A stretch of DNA of 64,000 nucleotides from Thermoanaerobaculia bacterium (GTDB lineage Bacteria; Acidobacteriota; Thermoanaerobaculia; Thermoanaerobaculales; Sulfomarinibacteraceae), in the NCBI GenBank assembly GCA_027061805.1, contig JAMOWA010000018.1, positions 62,001 to 126,000 of the forward strand, written 5' to 3'. Both the position numbers and the translations under genes were made by a program. Below the pieces are notes generated by a model. It worked only from the letters and a program-made list of their open reading frames with translations. It was not told the origin of the DNA and searched no databases. Positions 42,394-50,546 of this stretch are shown one piece after another; position 1 is the first letter of the stretch, and each line of letters starts with the position of its first letter.

Positions 42394-42783
42394 ATGCCTT
42401 TGTACGAGCTGGGGCTGATCCTCGATCCCGAGGCGGCCCCCGAGGACGAGACCGCCGCGCTGGATCGCCTCGAGGCGATCATCACCGAAGCGGGTGGCGA
42501 GGTGGTGAAGAAGGACACCTGGGGCCGCCGCAAGCTGGCCTACCCCATCCGCAAGAAGAACCTCGGCGTGTACCACTTCTGGCAGTACCAGGCGCCGGGT
42601 GCAGTGCACGAACCTCTGGCGTTCGAGCTCCGGACCAATGACGTGGTGATGCGCCACCTGATCCTCAACCTGGATCGCGAGTGGAAGAGGAAGCACAAGA
42701 TCGAGCGGATGCTCAGGGCCAAGGCCGCCAAGAAGGCCGCCGCCGCGGAGGCCGCCGTCACCGCCGACGAGGCGGAGAGCTGA
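42394..42783 (+). CDS. rpsF: 30S ribosomal protein S6
   Basis: 129 aa from ATG 42394 with AAAGGAG upstream. The S6 fold is seen in [44 protein letters not shown] (in parts) and [10 protein letters not shown]. An Ala/Lys-rich tail ([21 protein letters not shown]) extends past the core. It binds S18 on the 30S platform. First gene of rpsF-rpsR-DUF2232-rplI. Confidence 0.96.
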   Translation: MPLYELGLILDPEAAPEDETAALDRLEAIITEAGGEVVKKDTWGRRKLAYPIRKKNLGVYHFWQYQAPGAVHEPLAFELRTNDVVMRHLILNLDREWKRKHKIERMLRAKAAKKAAAAEAAVTADEAES

Positions 42784-42793
42784 GGAGGTCGAG

Positions 42794-43024
42794 ATGGCAC
42801 GGAAGAAGAGATTTCGCCGGCGCGCCAAGGTCTGCCGTTTCACCGTCGAGAAGATCGGGTACATCGACTACAAGGACGTGGAGCTTCTCCGGGACTACAC
42901 CCCTGTCAACGGCAAGATCCTTCCGCGGCGGGTGACGGGGACCAGCCCCTCGTACCAGCACAAGCTGACACGGGCCATCAAGCGGGCCCGATACATGGCG
43001 CTCCTGCCGTACGTGGGTGAGTGA
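42794..43024 (+). CDS. rpsR: 30S ribosomal protein S18
   Basis: 76 aa: basic start [16 protein letters not shown], then [27 protein letters not shown] and the C-terminal [27 protein letters not shown] lies upstream. A single Cys (C14) remains of the zinc-site cysteines found in some S18 proteins. S6 partner, directly downstream of rpsF. Confidence 0.97.
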   Translation: MARKKRFRRRAKVCRFTVEKIGYIDYKDVELLRDYTPVNGKILPRRVTGTSPSYQHKLTRAIKRARYMALLPYVGE

Positions 43025-43054
43025 CGCCCTTCAGACGGGTATCCACCACGGCCC

Positions 43055-44050
43055 ATGAACGGACCCGGCGCCCACGGTGACGATCATCCTTCGGGCCCTT
43101 CCCTGCCGGGGAAGGGCCCGGTCGCCGTCCCGGGACAGGGCCCCCTCGTCGCGGCCGCCGTCTCCCTCTTCCTGTTTGCCGCGCTGTTCGTGTTCCCTCC
43201 GCTCGGGGTGTTCGTGGCCCCCATGGCCACGGTGCCGCTGCTCCACCTGGCGGCCCGTCGCGGTACCGCCGCACCGGCGTGGGGCAGCGTGGCGATCCTG
43301 CTCGCCATGGCGACCCTGGCGGGGGGCGGCACGCCCATCCTGCTCTTCCTGACGGGGTACCTCGTCCTGGTGGCGGTTCCGGTGGCCTCCGTGGAGCTGC
43401 GGCGCCTGACCGGATGGGAGGACGGGCGCTGGGCAGCCTCGGCGACCCTGGCGGGCCTGCTCCTCGTGCTGGCGGCCGTGGTGGCCGCCACCTGGCCGGC
43501 ATCCCCGGTGGAGGGCACGGCCGCCTGGTACCACAGGGCCGGGGAACAGGCCATGGAGCTCTATGCCAGGGCCGGCATCTCCCGGGGCGAGATCCAGCTG
43601 GCCATCGACAGGAGCACCCCCCTGATCTCCTGGCTCCTGCCGTCCATGCCCATGGCCTACCTGGTCGCCGTGCTGTTCTGGGTCCGTCCCAGGGCGGAGC
43701 TCCTCGGCCTGGGCACCGGTACCCGGACCTTCGAGGAGTACCGGAGCGACGAGTGGCTCTCCGTCGGCTTCGTCGCCGGCGGTCTCGGCACCCTCTTTCT
43801 CCAGGGCGCTCCCAGGTGGGTCGCGGTGAACCTCCTGGCGACGGTACTCATCTTGTATTTCATTCACGGTTTGGCTATCATCCGAGCCCACCTCGTACGC
43901 TACGTCGGGCGGGGGTGGTTCGTGCGCTGGGGTATCGCACTGCTGTGTCTCCAGGTCCCGCTTCCCGCACTGGTGGCGGTTCTCGGTCTGGCGGACAGCT
44001 TCTTCGATCTTCGTCCCCGGCGTTCCGACGACGACAGGAGGACGACATGA
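43055..44050 (+). CDS. DUF2232 family membrane protein
   Basis: 331 aa with about eight hydrophobic helices, starting after a soluble Gly/Pro-rich N-terminus (1-28). The C-terminal part, including FIHGLAIIRAHLVRYVGRGWFVRWGIAL, resembles DUF2232 proteins, which often lie between rpsR and rplI, as here. The function is unknown; a link to sporulation or motility genes exists only in other phyla. The stop overlaps rplI (ATGA). The start is weakly fixed, so the first 25 residues may be extra. Confidence 0.75.
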   Translation: MNGPGAHGDDHPSGPSLPGKGPVAVPGQGPLVAAAVSLFLFAALFVFPPLGVFVAPMATVPLLHLAARRGTAAPAWGSVAILLAMATLAGGGTPILLFLTGYLVLVAVPVASVELRRLTGWEDGRWAASATLAGLLLVLAAVVAATWPASPVEGTAAWYHRAGEQAMELYARAGISRGEIQLAIDRSTPLISWLLPSMPMAYLVAVLFWVRPRAELLGLGTGTRTFEEYRSDEWLSVGFVAGGLGTLFLQGAPRWVAVNLLATVLILYFIHGLAIIRAHLVRYVGRGWFVRWGIALLCLQVPLPALVAVLGLADSFFDLRPRRSDDDRRTT

Positions 44051-44643
44051 AGGTGATTCTGAACGATTACGTGGAGCATCTCGGCGAGCGGGGCCAGGTG
44101 GTGGAGGTGAAGCCGGGGTATGCCCGGAACTACCTCCTTCCCAAGAAGCTGGCCTACCTCGACACGCCCGGCAACCGGCGGCTCTTCGAGCAGGAACAGA
44201 AGCGCTGGGAGGAGATGGATCTCCGGCGGCGTTCCGCTGCGGAGCAGGTGGCAGCCAGCCTGGAGGGCCTGGAGCTCATCTTCGAGCGCAGGGCCGGAGA
44301 GAGGAACGTGCTCTTCGGCTCGGTGACCACGGCCGACATCGCCGCCGGCCTCGCGGAGAAGGGCGTGGAGATCGACCGCCGGAAGGTGGGCCTCGACCAC
44401 CCCATCAAGGAGCTCGGCAGCTTCGAGGTACCCATCGCCATCCACCGCGAGATCACCGTACACCTCCCCGTCCATGTGGTCCGCCCGGGCGAGGAGCCCG
44501 GCGCCGAGGCCCCGGGGGATGGCGACGGATCCCCCGCCGAGGCCGGCGCGGAAGGGATGGAGGCCGGGGAGACCGGCGGGGCGGACGCCGCGGAGAACGC
44601 CGCGACCGACACGGACGCCGTGGAGCCCACGGCCGGGGCATGA
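44047..44643 (+). CDS. rplI: 50S ribosomal protein L9 with extended C-terminus
   Basis: 198 aa against the usual 148-150. The core is normal: MKVILNDYVEHLGERGQVVEVKPGYARNYLLPKKLA in the N-domain, the connecting helix, and the C-domain FGSVTTADIAAGL...IDRRKVGLDHPIKELG. After VHLPVHVV about 50 residues of Ala/Glu/Gly-rich acidic sequence (GEEPGAEAPGDGDGSPAEAG and beyond) are appended. Such tails are probably disordered. Binds 23S rRNA near L1. Confidence 0.95.
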   Translation: MKVILNDYVEHLGERGQVVEVKPGYARNYLLPKKLAYLDTPGNRRLFEQEQKRWEEMDLRRRSAAEQVAASLEGLELIFERRAGERNVLFGSVTTADIAAGLAEKGVEIDRRKVGLDHPIKELGSFEVPIAIHREITVHLPVHVVRPGEEPGAEAPGDGDGSPAEAGAEGMEAGETGGADAAENAATDTDAVEPTAGA

Positions 44644-44659
44644 CGGCGGCGGTGCTGAC

Positions 44660-45841
44660 GTGAGTGCCGACGACCCCCACGACAGCCCCGGAAAGAACGC
44701 GGTGGGGACCACGCCACAGGACGAGAAGCCCGGCTTTCGCCGCAGAGCGGCGAGAGCCTTCTTTGCATTCGATCCCGCCGAGCTCCACGGGACCCTGGAT
44801 GATATCTCTCGCTCCATCGGGGCACTCCAGCACGAGATGGAGCTGCTCAGGGACGAACGGCTCCCCGCGGTGGAGACGAGGTTGGACCGGGTGGAGACAG
44901 TGCTGGGGAGGCTCCAGGAGGAGCTCACCGTCCTCAGGGACGAACGTGTCCCGGCGACCGAGGTCCGCCTCGACGAGGTGGAAGAGAGCCTGGCCGGGGT
45001 GGTGGGCGACGTGGCGGACCTCCGGGACGAGCGCCTTCCCGCCGCGGTGGAACGGATGGACGTTCTCGTGGATCGTCTGGCCGCAGGGATCGAGGAGGTG
45101 GCCTCGCTGACCGAGCGCTCCCTCCAGGGGGAGCCGCTGCCGGTCCCGGTACAGGGCGATGCGGAGCGGCGGCTCGCCCGCGAGCTCCAGCGGCTGCATC
45201 CCACCCTCCTCGAGGCGTTCCGCGGAAGCGAGTCCGAGATCGCCCACCGGCTGGACCGGTACCTGCCCCTGCTCCGGGACCGGGGCCCCGTGCTGGACCT
45301 CGGGAGCGGCCGCGGCGAGCTGGTGGACCTCCTGACCCGTGCCGGTGTGGAGGTTCGCGGCGTGGAGGGGGATCCCGCACTGGCGGCGGCGGCCAGGCGG
45401 CGGGGGTTGGACGTGACGGAGGGTGACGTGGCCCGGGTGCTCTCGGGTGAGCCGGACGGCTCGTGGGGAGCCGTCACCGCCGTCCACTTCCTGGAGCACC
45501 TGGATCCGGGCGCCATCCTGGGCCTGCTGGCCGAGGTGCGGCGGGTCCTCCGGTCCGGGGGTCTCTTCGTCGCCGAGTGCCCCAACCCGCACAACATTCG
45601 CGTGGGGGCGAGCCTGTTCTGGACCGACCCCACCCATGTCCGGCCCCTGCTTCCCGAGACGCTCACCGTCCTGCTGAAGGTCTCCGGGTTCGAGGTGCTC
45701 TCCACGGAGTACCTCCACCCGTTCGACGACAACGAACGCCTGGAGACCGGGAGTGGCAGCGGGGAGCGCCTGGACGAGCTGATCAACGGGCCGAGGGACT
45801 TCGTGATGGTGGCGGCTTCGGGAAAGGAGAACGGTTCATGA
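44660..45841 (+). CDS. Coiled-coil SAM-dependent methyltransferase
   Basis: 393 aa; GTG 44660 is the best start. Residues about 45-150 hold three copies of an LRDERxPAxExRLDxVExxL unit about 35 residues apart, predicted as a long coiled coil. A class I methyltransferase follows (about 195-370): VLDLGSGRGELVDLLTRAG (SAM motif I), VRGVEGDPA, the acidic post-motif FLEHLDPGAIL and SGGLFVAECPNPHNI. The enzyme part resembles the methyltransferases of polysaccharide chain terminators (WbdD-type, E/CPNPxN), which also carry coiled-coil rulers. No polymer cluster is nearby. ATGA overlap with the next gene. Confidence 0.75.
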   Translation: MSADDPHDSPGKNAVGTTPQDEKPGFRRRAARAFFAFDPAELHGTLDDISRSIGALQHEMELLRDERLPAVETRLDRVETVLGRLQEELTVLRDERVPATEVRLDEVEESLAGVVGDVADLRDERLPAAVERMDVLVDRLAAGIEEVASLTERSLQGEPLPVPVQGDAERRLARELQRLHPTLLEAFRGSESEIAHRLDRYLPLLRDRGPVLDLGSGRGELVDLLTRAGVEVRGVEGDPALAAAARRRGLDVTEGDVARVLSGEPDGSWGAVTAVHFLEHLDPGAILGLLAEVRRVLRSGGLFVAECPNPHNIRVGASLFWTDPTHVRPLLPETLTVLLKVSGFEVLSTEYLHPFDDNERLETGSGSGERLDELINGPRDFVMVAASGKENGS

Positions 45842-47502
45842 GACACGGTGTGACACTCGTGGCGGGTTGCGTGGCGGTGGCCGCCCTGGTGGGCTGTTCC
45901 AGGCCGGCGCCCCCTCCGGCGACGCTGAAGATCGTCCAGGACATCGCCGCCCGCAGGGCGCAGTTCGAGCCCCACACGGTCCGGGCGGACCTGTCCTCCC
46001 TCTCGGAGGGCGACCGCGAGGCCCTGCGCCACCTGGTGGCCGCGGCACGGGAGATCGACGGGATCTTCAGGCTCCAGGCGTGGCGGGGCAATCCAGAGAT
46101 GGCCGTGAAGGTGGCCGCCCTGGACGGGCCGGACGCGGAGGCGGCCCGGGACTACTACAGGATCATGTACGGACCGTGGGACCGGCTGGCCGACTTCGAG
46201 CCCTTCCTCGGCGACCACCCCCACCCCCCCGGGGCCGGTTTCTACCCCGAGGACATGACGACGGAGGAGCTCGAGGCCTGGATCGAGGCCCACCCCGGGG
46301 ACCGCGAGGCCTTCACCTCGCTGACCACGGTGATCCACCGGCAGGCGGAGGGCCTGGTGGCGGTGCCGTACAGCCAGGAGTACCGGGAGGCCCTGGGCCG
46401 CGCCGCCGCCGAGCTCCGTGCGGCGGCCACGGCCACGGACAATGCGAGCCTCACGCGCTTCCTGGAGCTCCGGGCGGAGGCCTTCGCCAGCGACGATTAC
46501 CACGAGTCGGACATGGCCTGGATGGACCTGGACTCCCCCATCGAGGTGGTCATCGGCCCCTACGAGACCTACGAGGACGGGCTCTTCGGCTACAAGGCGG
46601 CCTTCGAGGCCTTCGTGTGCGTGGCCCAGCCCGAGGATTCCCGGCGGCTGGAGATCTACAAGGGCGAGCTGCCCATCCTGGAGCGGAGCCTGCCCATTCC
46701 CGATGAGCACAAGAACTTCGACCGCGGCACCGAGTCGCCCATCCGCGTGGTGGACGAGGTGTTCACGGCCGGGGACGCCAGGGCGGGTGTCCAGACGCTG
46801 GCCTTCAACCTGCCCAATGACGAGCGTGTCCGGGAGGCCAAGGGTTCCAAGAAGGTCCTGCTCAAGAACATGATGGAGGCCAAGTACGAGGCCATCCTGG
46901 AGCCCATCGCGGCCCGGGTCCTCCCCGGGTCCGAGGCCGGGCTCCTGGACTTCGACGCCTATTTCCACTTCATCCTCTTCCACGAGATGTCCCACGGCCT
47001 CGGACCGGGAAGGATCACCGTGGACGGTCGCGAGACCGAGGTGCGGCTCGAGCTCAAGGATCTCTACTCGGCCTTCGAGGAGGCCAAGGCCGACGTGCTG
47101 GGCGTCTACGACCTCTTCGTGCTGGCCGACCGGGGCGTGGTGCCGGTCCGCATCGTGGAGCACCTGCCCTGGACCTACGTGGCGGGCCTGTTCCGGACCG
47201 CACGCTTCGGCACCACCGAGGCCCACGGGCTGGGCGTGGTCCTCCAGGCCAACTACCTTCTGGACAGGGGGGCGATCACGATCACCGACGACGGCAGGTT
47301 CCGCCCGGACCTCGAGCGCTTCCGGGAGGCCATTCGCGACCTGGCCCGGGAGATCCTCATGATCCAGGCCACCGGGGATGCGGATGGCGCCAGGAGAATG
47401 GTGGAGCGCCACGGCAGCGTGCCCCCGGCCATGGAGACCCTGCTGGGCTCCCTGGAGGGCATCCCCGTGGACGTGGACCCCAGCTACCCGGTGGAGGACT
47501 GA
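45838..47502 (+). CDS. Dipeptidyl-peptidase III-like (M49-type) lipoprotein
   Basis: 554 aa, exported lipoprotein (VAVAALVGCS, Cys near residue 20). The zinc motif is HEMSH at 382-386 (FHEMSHGLGPGR), with the second Glu ligand in EEAKAD at about 414-419. This HExxH plus EExxA/D arrangement and the flanking FNLPNDERVREAKGSKKVLLKNMMEAKYEAIL (in parts) match the bacterial DPP3-like family, whose motif is one residue shorter than the HExxGH of eukaryotic DPP III. It probably trims oligopeptides in the periplasm. Coupled to the methyltransferase gene. Confidence 0.82.
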   Translation: MRHGVTLVAGCVAVAALVGCSRPAPPPATLKIVQDIAARRAQFEPHTVRADLSSLSEGDREALRHLVAAAREIDGIFRLQAWRGNPEMAVKVAALDGPDAEAARDYYRIMYGPWDRLADFEPFLGDHPHPPGAGFYPEDMTTEELEAWIEAHPGDREAFTSLTTVIHRQAEGLVAVPYSQEYREALGRAAAELRAAATATDNASLTRFLELRAEAFASDDYHESDMAWMDLDSPIEVVIGPYETYEDGLFGYKAAFEAFVCVAQPEDSRRLEIYKGELPILERSLPIPDEHKNFDRGTESPIRVVDEVFTAGDARAGVQTLAFNLPNDERVREAKGSKKVLLKNMMEAKYEAILEPIAARVLPGSEAGLLDFDAYFHFILFHEMSHGLGPGRITVDGRETEVRLELKDLYSAFEEAKADVLGVYDLFVLADRGVVPVRIVEHLPWTYVAGLFRTARFGTTEAHGLGVVLQANYLLDRGAITITDDGRFRPDLERFREAIRDLAREILMIQATGDADGARRMVERHGSVPPAMETLLGSLEGIPVDVDPSYPVED

Positions 47503-47504
47503 CC

Positions 47505-47621
47505 GTGGACCTCGGCCTGCGGGATACCACGGCCATCACCTTCCTGGCCTCCGGGCGGGCCTCGGGGACCACCGGGACGGCCCTCCCCGTGGACGGCGAT
47601 CTGGGCAGGGGGCTTCTCTGA
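47505..47621 (+). pseudogene. C-terminal scrap of a short-chain dehydrogenase
   Basis: 38 codons from GTG 47505 read TTAITFLASGRASGTTGTAL and PVDGDLGRGLL, closely matching the end of short-chain dehydrogenases (xFLASDxASxVTGxxLxVDGG). Nothing of the Rossmann core remains. It directly follows the M49-like stop. The rest of the gap to 47729 is AT-richer and holds a small hairpin (GCGGAC/GTCCGC, about 47693-47711) before korA. Confidence 0.6.
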
Positions 47622-47729
47622 TGTCGAGAAACAATCTCTTTCTGAATATGCTTCACCATATGGACAATTGGTTGCAACCGGTCCACAATCGCGCGGACGG
47701 ACGAAGTCCGCAAAGGGAGGTAGCAGAGC

Positions 47730-49505
47730 ATGCCCAGGAGTGACCTTACATTTGCCATGGTCGGCTCCGGCGGAGATGGTGTCGTCACCATGGGCGACAT
47801 GGTCGCCCAGGCCGCCGCACGGGAGGGCCTCTACGTCATCAAGGTGGAGGCGTACGGCCCGCAGATCCGCGGAGGGGAGTCGTCCACCACGGTCCGGGTG
47901 AGCTCCGAGGACATCTTCGCCCAGGCGGACCAGGTGGACGTTCTCGTGGTCTTCAACTGGAAGGACTTCGCCCGGTTCAAGGGCGAGATCACCACGGCAC
48001 CCGACGCCATCATCCTCTCTGAGGCCAGGGACGACACCGAGGTGGATCCCGCCGATCTCGGCGCCGGACCCGAGGCCACGTGGATCAAGGTTCCCTTCAT
48101 CGAGCTGGCCAAGGAGTCTGCGGGAACGACGCTGGCCAAGAACATCGTCACCCTGGGCCTGCTGAGCGAGCTCTTCGGCCTCCCCCAGGACGCCATGCGC
48201 CGGGCCATCGAGAAGAAGTTCGCCAAGAAGAAGGCCGAGGTGCTCGAGGCAAACATCAAGGGGTTCACGGCGGGCATCGAACACGCCCGGAGCATCGACC
48301 AGGACCTCTCACCCTGGCAGCTCTCGTACACCCCCGGTGAGCCCAAGCTCCTCATGTCGGGGAACGAGGCGGCCGCCGTGGGCGCGATCCACGCGGGCTG
48401 CCGTTTCTTCGCGGGCTACCCCATCACGCCGTCCTCCGAGGTGCTGCACTTTCTCTCGCAGTGGATGCCCAAGGTGGGCGGGTACGTGGTCCAGACCGAG
48501 GACGAGCTCGCCGCGTTCGGCGCCGTCCTGGGGGGATCCTTCGCCGGCGTCAAGTCCATGACGGCGACCTCCGGACCGGGCCTCGCCCTCATGACCGAGA
48601 TGCTGGGGCTGGCCTCCATGGCCGAGCTGCCCGCCGTCATCTGGGACGTGCAGCGCGGCGGCCCCTCCACGGGCCTCCCCACCAAGAGCGAGCAGTCGGA
48701 CCTCTGGCAGGCGGTGTTCGGCTCCCACGGCGACGCACCCAGGGTGGTGCTCGCACCCGCCGATGTGGAGGACTGCTTCCACACCATGGTGGACGCCTTC
48801 AACATCGCCGAGGAGTACCAGATCCCCGTGGTGGTGCTCTCCGACCAGAACATCGCCCAGCGGCGGGAGACCCTCTCCATGCTGACCCTGGACCACGAGG
48901 TCAAGGAGCGGCTCCGGCCCTCCGACGACGAGCTCGTGGACTACAAGCGGTACAAGGACACCCCGGACGGCGTCTCGCCCATGACATGGCCCGGGATCAA
49001 GGGGGGCGAGTACCAGACCAACGGTCTGGAGCACGACGAGTACGGCCACCCCACCTCCATGCACATCGTCCACGAGAGGATGAACGCCAAGCGGTACCGG
49101 AAGCTCCGGCCCATCCGTGACAGGTACCACTTCATCCGCCGGTACGGTCCCGAGGACGCCGACGTGGGCATCCTCTGCTGGGGATCGTCCAAGGGCCCGG
49201 TGAAGGAGGCGGTCATGAACGCCAACGCCCGGGGCGAGAAGGTGGCCGCCTTCGTGCCCCAGGTGCTCTACCCCTTCCCCAAGCACGAGTTCGAGTCCTT
49301 CCTCAAGGAGATCAAGGAGTTCATCATCGTGGAGCTGAGCTTCTCCGCCCAGTTCTACAAGTACCTCCGGACCTTCCTCGAGCTGCCCGAGGGACACACC
49401 CACCTCTTCAAGCGTTCCGGAGGCAAGAACCTGACCGTCACGGAGGTCGAGGAGCTGATCGCCAAGGTCCTGCCCCTGGCCACCGACAGGGAGGTGCTGG
49501 TATGA
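47730..49505 (+). CDS. korA: 2-oxoacid:ferredoxin oxidoreductase, fused gamma-alpha subunit
   Basis: 591 aa from ATG 47730, with AAAGGGAGGT upstream. Residues 1-190 are the gamma domain (MVGSGGDGVVTMGDMVAQAAAREG, EAYGPQIRGGESSTTVRVS). Residues about 205-480 are the alpha domain binding the pyrimidine part of TPP (GNEAAAVGAIHAGCRFFAGYPITPSSE, TATSGPGLALMTEMLGLASMAELP). The C-terminal 100 residues form domain II (ADVGILCWGSSKGPVKEA). It pairs with KorB, giving a two-subunit enzyme for oxidising 2-oxoglutarate or another 2-oxoacid to acyl-CoA. No ferredoxin-type cluster domain is fused. Confidence 0.93.
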   Translation: MPRSDLTFAMVGSGGDGVVTMGDMVAQAAAREGLYVIKVEAYGPQIRGGESSTTVRVSSEDIFAQADQVDVLVVFNWKDFARFKGEITTAPDAIILSEARDDTEVDPADLGAGPEATWIKVPFIELAKESAGTTLAKNIVTLGLLSELFGLPQDAMRRAIEKKFAKKKAEVLEANIKGFTAGIEHARSIDQDLSPWQLSYTPGEPKLLMSGNEAAAVGAIHAGCRFFAGYPITPSSEVLHFLSQWMPKVGGYVVQTEDELAAFGAVLGGSFAGVKSMTATSGPGLALMTEMLGLASMAELPAVIWDVQRGGPSTGLPTKSEQSDLWQAVFGSHGDAPRVVLAPADVEDCFHTMVDAFNIAEEYQIPVVVLSDQNIAQRRETLSMLTLDHEVKERLRPSDDELVDYKRYKDTPDGVSPMTWPGIKGGEYQTNGLEHDEYGHPTSMHIVHERMNAKRYRKLRPIRDRYHFIRRYGPEDADVGILCWGSSKGPVKEAVMNANARGEKVAAFVPQVLYPFPKHEFESFLKEIKEFIIVELSFSAQFYKYLRTFLELPEGHTHLFKRSGGKNLTVTEVEELIAKVLPLATDREVLV

Positions 49506-50374
49506 GCACGCCGGCCGTTCAACTGAAGCCTGGAGACTACAAGACCGACGTCAAGCCCGTCTGGTGCCCCGGATGCGGTGACTTCGGTGTCCTCAACGCC
49601 CTGTACCGGGCCCTGGCCCGGATGCAGCTGGAGCCGTGGAACACCGTGATCCTCTCGGGAATCGGCTGCTCCTCGCGCCTGCCCGGCTACGTGAAGACCT
49701 ACGGGTTCAACTCGGTGCACGGCAGGGCGCTCACCCTGGCCATGGGGGTCAAGGTGGCCCGGCCGGAGACCCACGTGATCGCCGTGGGCGGCGACGGGGA
49801 CGGCATGGCCATCGGCGGCAACCACTTCATCCACGCCTGCCGCCGGAACCTGGACGTGACCTACATCCTCATGGACAACGAGATCTACGGCCTCACCAAG
49901 GGCCAGACGGCCCCCACCACCCCGACGGGAGACAGGACCAAGTCCTCCTTCTACGGAAACCCGGAGCCCTCCGTGGATCCGGTGGAGCTGGCCATCAGCA
50001 CGGGGGCCTCCCTCGTGGCCCGCGGGTATTCCGGGGACATGAAGACGCTGACCTCCATCATGGTGGAGGCCATCAACCATCGGGGTTTCGCCTTCGTCAA
50101 CGTCATGTCCCCCTGCGTCACCTTCCGGGGCGACCACCAGTTCAAGGAGCTGAAGGCCAAGCTCCGCCACCTCCCGGAGGACCACGACCCCACCGACCGC
50201 ACCGCGGCCCTCGCGTACACCAGGGAAACCGACGTGATGACCACCGGGATCCTCTACAGGGTGGACGAACCGTCCCTGGTGGACCGGCTGAACCACGTGA
50301 ATGCCGTGGCCCAGGGTGAGGGGCCCCAGCCCACCACCCGGGACATCCTCAAGACCTTCTACCCCTCGTTCTGA
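49502..50374 (+). CDS. korB: 2-oxoacid:ferredoxin oxidoreductase, beta subunit
   Basis: 290 aa. TPP-binding subunit: WCPGCGDFGVLNAL (Cys for the Fe-S cluster, about residue 22), SGIGCSSRLPGYV, and the TPP motif GGDGDGMAIGGNHFIHACRRN with MDNEIYGLTKGQTAPTTP. YGLTKGQ.SPTT-type sequences are usual for 2-oxoglutarate/2-oxoacid enzymes. ATGA overlap with korA and a clear terminator after the stop. Points to ferredoxin-based, at least facultatively anaerobic metabolism. Confidence 0.94.
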   Translation: MSTPAVQLKPGDYKTDVKPVWCPGCGDFGVLNALYRALARMQLEPWNTVILSGIGCSSRLPGYVKTYGFNSVHGRALTLAMGVKVARPETHVIAVGGDGDGMAIGGNHFIHACRRNLDVTYILMDNEIYGLTKGQTAPTTPTGDRTKSSFYGNPEPSVDPVELAISTGASLVARGYSGDMKTLTSIMVEAINHRGFAFVNVMSPCVTFRGDHQFKELKAKLRHLPEDHDPTDRTAALAYTRETDVMTTGILYRVDEPSLVDRLNHVNAVAQGEGPQPTTRDILKTFYPSF

Positions 50375-50395
50375 GGCAACCGGCCATTGGCTGAC

Positions 50396-50426
50396 GGCGG
50401 CGGGTCCCCGCGATCCGCCGCCTTTT
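50396..50426 (+). terminator. Rho-independent terminator of korAB
   Basis: GGCGGCGGGTC (50396-50406) pairs with GATCCGCCGCC (50412-50422, with one G-U) around a 5-nt loop, followed by TTTT (50423-50426). It starts 22 bases after the korB stop. Confidence 0.8.
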
Positions 50427-50546
50427 CCTGTGAGCCACCTGGAAAACTCGCTGAAGATACGGGAACCCCCCGGGCCGCTCGTGGCCCCCCGGAGCCTGCC
50501 GTACGCGGTACCATGGTGCGGACATCTCTCGATCCAGGAGGACCGA

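Noticed and set aside
43900-47412. A 1170-codon open frame on the minus strand
   Set aside because: It is antisense to rplI, the methyltransferase and the M49-like gene. Its composition (His/Gly/Arg/Ser-rich, no motifs) is the mirror of GC-rich plus-strand coding, which has clear families.
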